Source: Strigamia acuminata | Lineage: Eukaryota > Arthropoda > Chilopoda > Geophilomorpha > Linotaeniidae | DNA: 60,000 nt | Assembly: GCA_949358305.1 (NCBI GenBank) | Contig: OX442316.1 | Location: 11,534,001 to 11,594,000 of the forward strand | Direction: 5' to 3' | Shown here: piece by piece, positions 28,301 through 37,300 of the stretch | How positions within the stretch are numbered: the first letter of the stretch is position 1 | Layout: each line of letters begins with the position of its first letter | Notes under the pieces: model-generated | Database searches by the model: none | What the model was told of the DNA's origin: nothing | The model's input: only the letters and a program-made list of their open reading frames with translations | Program-made: the position numbers and the translations under genes

Positions 28301-31300
28301 ATCGACTGCTGTCTGTTTGGGAAAAATATAGTGCTTCCTAGTGGAGAATATCTGAGAGGTTCGTTGCGAGTTGGCAGGCCAGACCCATAAATATAGTCGT
28401 GCATCTGATGTGTAAACATCCCAAAGAGACCTTGAATTACAGATGAAATATTTCTTACAATCACTCCTGCGCAAGATATCAGCTCAATGGGTTTATCAAA
28501 AATGCAGTTTTCGGCAACTGAAATCGATATATCGATATTATTCCAGTCCAACCTTTACTTTATCTTCAGTCCTGACAATTTTTGCTTGAAATATGTTCAA
28601 CTGACACTAAACTTATAACTCAATACCAACTTATTCGATTATTTGTTATCGCACTGCTTTATACACTGCTGTGCATTTGTTAATACTAAATGCCACATGC
28701 TGCTTGTATGGAAGAAATAATCTTATTTCTTAGAAATCTTATTTGTTTCATGTTTGTGACGGCTGATACGAGTCGAAACAACTAATATTAAATTTAACGT
28801 TTGAAATTTTTTTTATGTAACTTTAAGTTGTTTATGTATTTTACTCCTTAACATTGTTTGCTAATCCTTGAAGAAAATTTATAAATCCCCTTTTAATCCA
28901 AGACCCGTGTAAAAAAAATTGAAAGGTCGCTGAATCGAATTACATTAATTGTTGCCCTCGATTTATTTGGACGTATTAAAGCAATTGAGGTGATTTCAGG
29001 AGCTAGAAAAAATATAAAAGCTTCCAGAATCTGATGATGTATGATTTGGCTCAAAAAAGAAACAGTAGAAACGTTTTTAATCCCTGATTTCTTTTAGTTC
29101 GTATTGGTTTTTATTTCTTTTTTAAAGTTTGATGTACCAAGCTAAGTTAGTGGAGAATTTTTGTTTCCGATTACAAATTAACTCATTTGTAACAAAGAAT
29201 GAAAAATATTTCTATTTTCGAATGCACCTAATATAATTTAATAATCTAGATTAATGAAATCTAGATTGGAATTTACAAGAAGAGTTCAATGGAAACTAAT
29301 GCATACATTTGCAAGCAAAACTAAAAAGCTGCTGTCACCAAAGTTCACATTTTAGAAATAAATAAAAAATGAAAACCAAGTGAATTTGCTCGTGTACACT
29401 TAGAAAGTAATTTTATATGAAACGTTACTATTATTTTAGTGATATTACACTTTTTATTGTCACTGCAACATCAAATGTAATCTTCACTTTTTACTTTCAA
29501 CCGAATAAAACCCACTACCATAATGCACAACATCAAAAGACCGATTACCTTAATTGGAATAAATGACAATGTTTAAAGACCTCAATTAAAATAAAAAACC
29601 ATCTCAAAACTGAAAACATTAAAACACGTGCGTGTTAATCGCTATTATTTATATTATTATTTTTTTGTTCTTGCATTAAAATGCTTGCGGTTTACGATGA
29701 TTACTCCCAGAATAAATTTTTTACAACTCAAATAGCAATTGTACAATAAATTAACCCGAAACACTAAACCATCGAGGAGAAATGGACTCGATTTAAGCTG
29801 CGCAACCTCTCATTATCCCACTAACTTAACCCTCGATAATTTATTATTAAAACGAGACAACCAGTCCGATGTAAGTAATTGCAATTAATTACAGCGCGAA
29901 CATTTAGTTCGTAAACGCTCAAGAAAATTACAGTAACATCATTTGAATTCTTTTTAAAAAGTAATTGTTACTGCGGGAAAATGCAATTAATTTTTCAATT
30001 CAATTTCTTTTCAACTTGACTCGAGCCACGGGAGCATTCGGACCACGAGCCCAGGGAAATCCAGCCCAATGAAACACCCAACCGAAATCTAAAATTTCTC
30101 AATACGGCTTAAAATAATGTATAAAATTGAGTTTCAGTCACCATCCCATGACCACCTTCAGAAATAAGAGCATTTGTCCTTTAAAGCACTATAATTTTGT
30201 TAGTCAAACAAGCTCATTCCACTAACTTCACCGAGGTAATGGTATTTATCTTTTACTTAAACCCACATATTTCCCCTCTCTTTAAAATAATTATGATACC
30301 CTTAAGACAAAGACAAATATTAGAGAATTAAATTCCCGTATGTAGAATCCATGCATAACATTGTAACAATTTTTCATCAATGCCGAATTTTGCTTATCGC
30401 GGCAACTCAAGAGCCGTAATTTGCACTTCGATTAACCATATAAAGAATAACGACAAAAATTAAAGCATATTCCCACCCAATCCGCCTTACCCATCATCAT
30501 AGAATAATGAAGCTGACACAAAGTTGCTTCTATGTAATTAAGCCTGACAGCAGCACAAGCAGCAAATGCAATTGATATGCAAAACGTTTCCTTAAGCTGC
30601 AACTTAAGATGTGCAACAAATTCAAGTAGTCACGAATAATTTCTTTCCAGTGCGCTTTAATTATGACCTAAGAAAAATTTAAAATGGAAACCGTTTGTCA
30701 CCATTTACAATTTAATTCAAAAGGACTTTCAAGACATGACACGTTTTTAATTGCTATTCATTGATCTTGAGACCAAATGGCGAGTAAAACTGCAACGTAG
30801 TATTTTCTTCAGTATCAGTTCAAGCAATTACCATTAAGAATTAAGGCTTATAGATTGTTTGTCACAGATTGGTCGCTCTAAATCCCCGTTCCCCATTAAA
30901 ATAAAGTCGGAAAAAAGGAGCATTAATTTTTTCTGCAGTTAATGACTGGATGACAAGCAGCTTTGCACTGGTGAGACCCCAATTAATATTGTCAAGTAGG
31001 TGACCTATCCAATCATTTATCCCACTTCATTACAAATCCAGAGAAAAAAAATAACAAAATTCTTCAACAACTCATTGAATTACCGACATGAACTTTAAAT
31101 CACGCTTTAAATTCAACATTCTTAACATTTTATTCCATGTAAATTTTTTTTATGCAAATTTTCAGATAACATGCCCAATATTTCATTACATTCCTATTCT
31201 GCATCTGCATAAAACGAGATAACAAATGCTGACAGCAAATTTATGTAATGATAAATAATAAAATCTTTAAGAGCATTTCAAATGTTTTCTCAAGCAAATG

Positions 31301-34300
31301 TTAATTTAAATGGCTCAAAGTTTTGAGATTTTGACAGTGGTCTGTCAGCCTGTCTATTTAATATTTATGACAACCAACCTACTCTGGTTCCCCTCCGTTG
31401 ATTTGTTAAAGTGTACACGGCAAAAAAAGAAGAAGAAGAAGAAAAAACAAGATTTTCGCCTGCATTTCTCGCGTCCTCATTACCAATGCTCATTGTGAGT
31501 AAGAGTAGTATCGAGATAAGGAAAAGAGACGAAAAAATAAAAAACGCTTTCAGCACTGATAACAAGCGACAACAGCAGAGCTTCCTTGATCGTTAAAATT
31601 CAAGCAGTTGCACATTCCTCCAACACTTACTTCTCATTTACAACTGTGCAAGAAAGCTGTGTTAACTTCGCCGCAAATTAACTTTAAAAGAATAACTTAA
31701 ATCCTATCAGAATTTTTCTTTTTCTCAAACCAAAACGTTCCACTTTCTTAACTGCTTCCTATAAATTTAATACTTTTTTTCTTCGTTTGCTTTGATAAAA
31801 CGAGTTGAGGCGAAGAAATTTCGATAGGTGGAAAAATCAGCGTGAAGTCCAGATAGGAATGAAAACGCTGCGTGCAAATTGCTCTGCGCCCCCTTTTCAA
31901 TCGACGTCGAAAAAAGCTGACGTTTCCACTCCTTCTTCATCTCAAAGTTGCACCGTTCCTGCAGCTTGGCTTAGAAAGAGATGGCTCATGAAGGTGGGTG
32001 AAAAGCATGAAAACAATTTCACCGATACTCGATTCAAAAAAAAAAACGAATAAAAATTGAATCGAGTAATTCACACAAATAAAACCATAACCTTTCGCAT
32101 GAACTTACGCAACTACTTTCAATGGTTGTTCACAACTGCAATTCGATTGCACTTAAGACCGTTATTTGGTATATTGCGTGGAGCTTGCGTGGAAGATGGA
32201 AGCCAATTTACGACACGCATCGTACTTGGAAAAAATCTCATAAACTGCTACTGTTAGCTGTGTTAGCTAGTACCCAAAATGGGGTTAAATCTCATAAACT
32301 CTCGCAACAATAGGGACTTAGTGCTGCCAGGGCCCAAAAAATATGTGAGACTTTAATCACAGGTCTTTCCTGAGTAGATTTGTTCCCGCCGAGGGGGAAC
32401 TCGTATCTTAAAACACGAATTTAAATTCTTGCTAGCACATAGACATCGGTCCAATAAAAATAATCTATAGAAACGTGTTTAGTTATCGGATGTAACAAGA
32501 ATCAATTTTTCTTCCAACTTGGTATGAAAATCAATTCGGATTGTTAACTTGCAACTATTGGTAGTTGTAGCTGTTTATAAATATATATATATACTGTATA
32601 TATATATATTCTTGTTACAATTTTTGAATTATAATTAAGACGTCAACTGCGTTTACCCAAGAAAAGCGAATTGCACATAAAATTTAGCAGCTGAGGAAAG
32701 AAAACTCCAAACTCAAACGAGCGAAAGAAATCTTCGTTCCAACCACTTCTGTCCAGAAACGGCGGTAGCTGCAATCGAAAGTAGAAACATAGCGAAAACG
32801 GGTTTAATCCACTTTCAGCTTAATATGTTTCGTGCTTCAATTTTGGTAGATTGACGTGCCACACGTGTGGAAGCTAAAATTTTCTCGAGTTTTCGATTTG
32901 ATTTGAGGATAAATGCACATTTATACCAAGAAGAAAGAATATGTTTCTGCTTTCCAATGAACCTAATGGACTCACATATTTATAAAGTACCGTTCTTATG
33001 TAAATGCAATAGAAATACCAAAACAGGACGTTTCTTCACATAAAGCGTTGAAAAGTAGAGTATTTCGTGAATATATGAAACTAAATTCGCTGGTCAAAAA
33101 TAAATTAATGCGTTATGGCTAATTAATTCACTCAGAAAGATTTATAGTTTTCGTATAACAATCATTCAACGCAATATAACATAAGAAGCAAGGCACTATC
33201 AAAATTAATCATTGCCAGAACATGATAAATAAGACGCGAAGCGAAAAGACAAGTGTGAAGTGTTTTTTGAAAGCAAAATAATTCGATAGACAGGGGTAAG
33301 TCATCATCATAAAGATGGCTCACTTTCATTTTTTAGCACTAGAGTTTATCAACAGTAGGCGCATTCATTTGGTGATTTAGACTAAGCTACATTTTATACA
33401 GATATTTACCCATACGGTTCACTTAATTCATTCCAAAATGTATAGCATTTTGCAGAAATAAGTATATTATTAGTACATTAAATAATGCATTTCATAATAC
33501 AATTGAAACAAAACTTCAAAGGGGCACAGTTATTACTGGACGCACATACCGGTAGTTATAAAGTACCGTTCTGGAAATACCAAAACACGACATTTGTTCA
33601 AATAAAGCTTTAAAACGTGGAGGATCACGTGTAAATATGACCTAACCTAATGTAGAACAGTGTAGAGAGGGAGTTGTGTGTTGTTTCACCATGCATTCAC
33701 ATTTGACAAATAATAATATTGGGAATGCATTTCATTATACATTTTATGAAATTTATCATGATTTGCAAACCAATACCATGCAAAAATGTGTTATAAAATG
33801 CATTCTCGTGAAACTCAATGCATTTCAAAATACCATGTAATATTTGACAGTCTTAGGAAATTTACTGCTTTTTAGTAACTAAGTTACCGTTTCAGTTACT
33901 CATCGGCATAAGCAACTAGTTACTAGAAACGTTACTTTTTGTCAATAGTAACTCGTTACCGTTACAGTTACTTGAAAAAAATAACTCGTTACTTGAAACA
34001 CTACTATTTTTTTTAAAAAAAAAGTTATTTCATTTATTTTTTACTAAATTAACTAAAAGTCATTAATATTCACATAATTTAGCAGTATGAAAATAGAAAA
34101 TAATAGGAAACATGTTACGAGTGCAAAATCCCACAAACATTTTTGTGAATTCCTCAGAAAAAGTAACTAACTTCCAGTAAAGCGTCACTTGTAACTCGTT
34201 ACTTCCCAAGACTGACTTTTGAACCATATGGGTAAACTGCTTTTTAAACTTGAGAAATGGCGGCCGATTTATAGTTTTCAGTCGCAGTGGACATGCGCAC

Positions 34301-37300
34301 GACATTTAAACAACAAAACATGTTCAACTGCATGTTAAACACCACTTTATGAACGCGCCTGTCATGTTAAATTAACTTCAGTCAATTTTCGACTCACAGG
34401 AAATTTAGCTAACGGATTTGAAGTTTTTTTTCAGTGAATGGCAAGATATTGCAAAGAATCCACCTCGAAGCGATGATGTTGAGATCGAGCCATGTTAGCT
34501 TCAGCACGCAATATTGAGATTTGCACAATTTGCACACTTCCATCGCATATTACAATCTGTGGCAAGCGATGATTCCAAGATACCGCATACCATAACTGAA
34601 ATTCGCGGAGATATATAAAAGTAAATAAGTGGTTTTGAAAACGTTTTACATTTTAAATTATTACGCAATTATTTTCGTCATATTGCATCCATGCGTCATT
34701 CAATTACCTAAGCAAATATTTTATTAAAAATAATAATTGAGTTCATAATTCAATTAAGTTCAGCGCACGTCCCAAAGTCATTTTCATATCTCAACAACCC
34801 GAAAAATAATTTGAGATTTCGGCACTCTTTTCATTCATCAGCACTCGAGATAAAGTAAACGCGATATATAAATCAAGCGAGCAATTTGAAGTCCGCCAGT
34901 AAGTGTAGCACCATTTAAAGAATGCACATTTCTCATAATTATACAAACTTGGTTGGCTACACCCGTAATGATGACAAAGTGTTGGCAATTGCATTAATTG
35001 ATGCATTTGCCCGTTCGACTGGAATTTCCCCTGGGCTTTTCCCTTTCTGCTTATCACAAACCATCTTTTCTTTCTATTGCTCTGTGCTTTCAACAGTTCC
35101 CGGGAGAGGTCGTTGCAGACGATGCTCATTTGCGATTGTGCATCGTTATTATCAGTCTTCGTGAAAAGCAAAATCTCTTTTCATATCAACTTGAACGCTA
35201 CTCGTCCGATACTTAACTAAATTGCAACCTTTCTTAAAACGCTTCAAAGCCCCTCCGTTTCCTGCCATTCTTTCCCACACAATATCCTAACAGGCTTTTA
35301 AAGCATTATTGAATTTGGATGAAAAATGGACCCAAATTTGCAACTATAAATTCCAAACTCTTAAGATACGTCAAAACCCTTTTATAAACACATTACCCGA
35401 TTAATCAATTATGCTGGAATTACTTCGTCTGGCAACATTTGACAAATATTAGGCGATTACCATCAAAATCATAAATAAAATTCATATTATATTGCTGCAA
35501 ACTGTCCACTAAATTGTTAAATGTTATTACCCGTGCAATCACAGTCGGTTTGAGAAATCATCATCATTGGCATCTGGCCAGGCCAGCGATCACGTCTGTG
35601 CCAATGCCAACAAACCCCCGCTATCAAATGCGCATGCGTAAAACCAAAATGCGGGTTAAAACATTATTGCTGACATGTAAAATCAATAAAAATCAACCAT
35701 ATACAAATTAATACTTTCATATACTATATTAACACATCATTCTGCACAATTTTAATAACCTGCCTTTAATTAGAAAGCCATTGCAAACATCCATCCTTTA
35801 TTATGTGTAAACAAACCCAAATTGCCCGCTTTAAATTGCCCATTCCTATTTATTTGTCATATCAAATTCAAATAAAGGAACCCCCGGCGGATTAAGGTAG
35901 GGAGCTTTCCACATCTCCCGAGTGTCAAGCAGCGAAGCCAACGGGGTGCATTTCTGTTTGCAAATCGTTAGGCGTTGCTTTCGCTTGTCTAGTCAAACGG
36001 TGTTGGGACCGTGCATCGTCTTCAATCTCAAGATGAAAAACAGACCACCTTGCCCTGTTAATGTGCACTTGCTAACGCTATAAATTAGGCATTGCGGACA
36101 CACGTCACACAAATCAGTGATAAGGTATGTCGCGCAGACTTCACGCTTGTTTAGCCATGAGACAAATAAGGAAGACAGAAGGAAAAGAGAGATAAAATGG
36201 GGAAAAAATAGAAAGAGCAATTAGGGACTTGAAAAAAAAATCGAATTAGAAGAAAAAATTTGTGGTATGTTAAATAAAGTGTATAAAAAACTTAATTTTT
36301 TTACCGATTTTCTTCGACAGTAATTAGTAAATAAGGTTGAACAAGCAGCAACGCAAATTAAATTATAAAATCCCATTAGTATTGTCAAAGCCAGTTTCGA
36401 TTAGTACACAAAATCGGCGTTATGGTGCTTCCAACCGTCAACAATAAAAAAGAAAAAAAAGAAATCAGTTGAGTCAGATGATGAGTCATAAGGAATAATA
36501 AAAAGAAAAATCCCAATAGAGTCGCACAAAACTCTCAACCGCGTGATGCGAATATTCGAGAGTGGTTATATTTTTGTGTTAATTAAATTACGTATTCTAT
36601 TGCCACCATGTGAATTATTCACGTCTTTTGCAACATAATTCCTCTTTTACTAATGTAAACTAATGCGTTATTGCAATCAGTGCAAAACGTAACAAACAAA
36701 GCCAAACAAAATTAAAACTTCAGTGACATATTAATAGATCCCTATTCCCGGCTCAATTACCTTAAAATGCGGCTGGGAAAAGGTGATTGAAGCGCATAGA
36801 TTATTACATCACTATAAACATCCGAAATTGGAACGAATCAACAATGTTTTTCTTTCTTTTCGTCAATGTCATGAAGCCACTTTCATTTTCATTTACCTGA
36901 TTACAAATTTTCAATCATCTCTCACCGGACTCCGGACACCGCTACAGTTTAATAATTAATTCATTAAATTTAAATATACCGTAATACAAGTCAAAAGTTT
37001 ACACACGTATCAAATTTTAATTTCACTTTAAAATTTAAGTCAATTTGTTTAACTTTAAGCTTTAAAATAAATATGTGTTCGTGAACTAACATGTTTTTAT
37101 TTAAATCTATTTATACATTTATATTAAGAACTTTCTTTAACCTTTCATAATGAAAGTAAAGTTGATGTTAATCAATTTCTGCCTCATCAAAAAAGGTCAG
37201 ACTTTCATCTTGCTTATACATACACAGGTGCAAGCACTAGTTGCCAGCTTATATGAACAACTCGAGCGAGAGAGAAAACGTCTCTCCCCTTTTATGGCAG

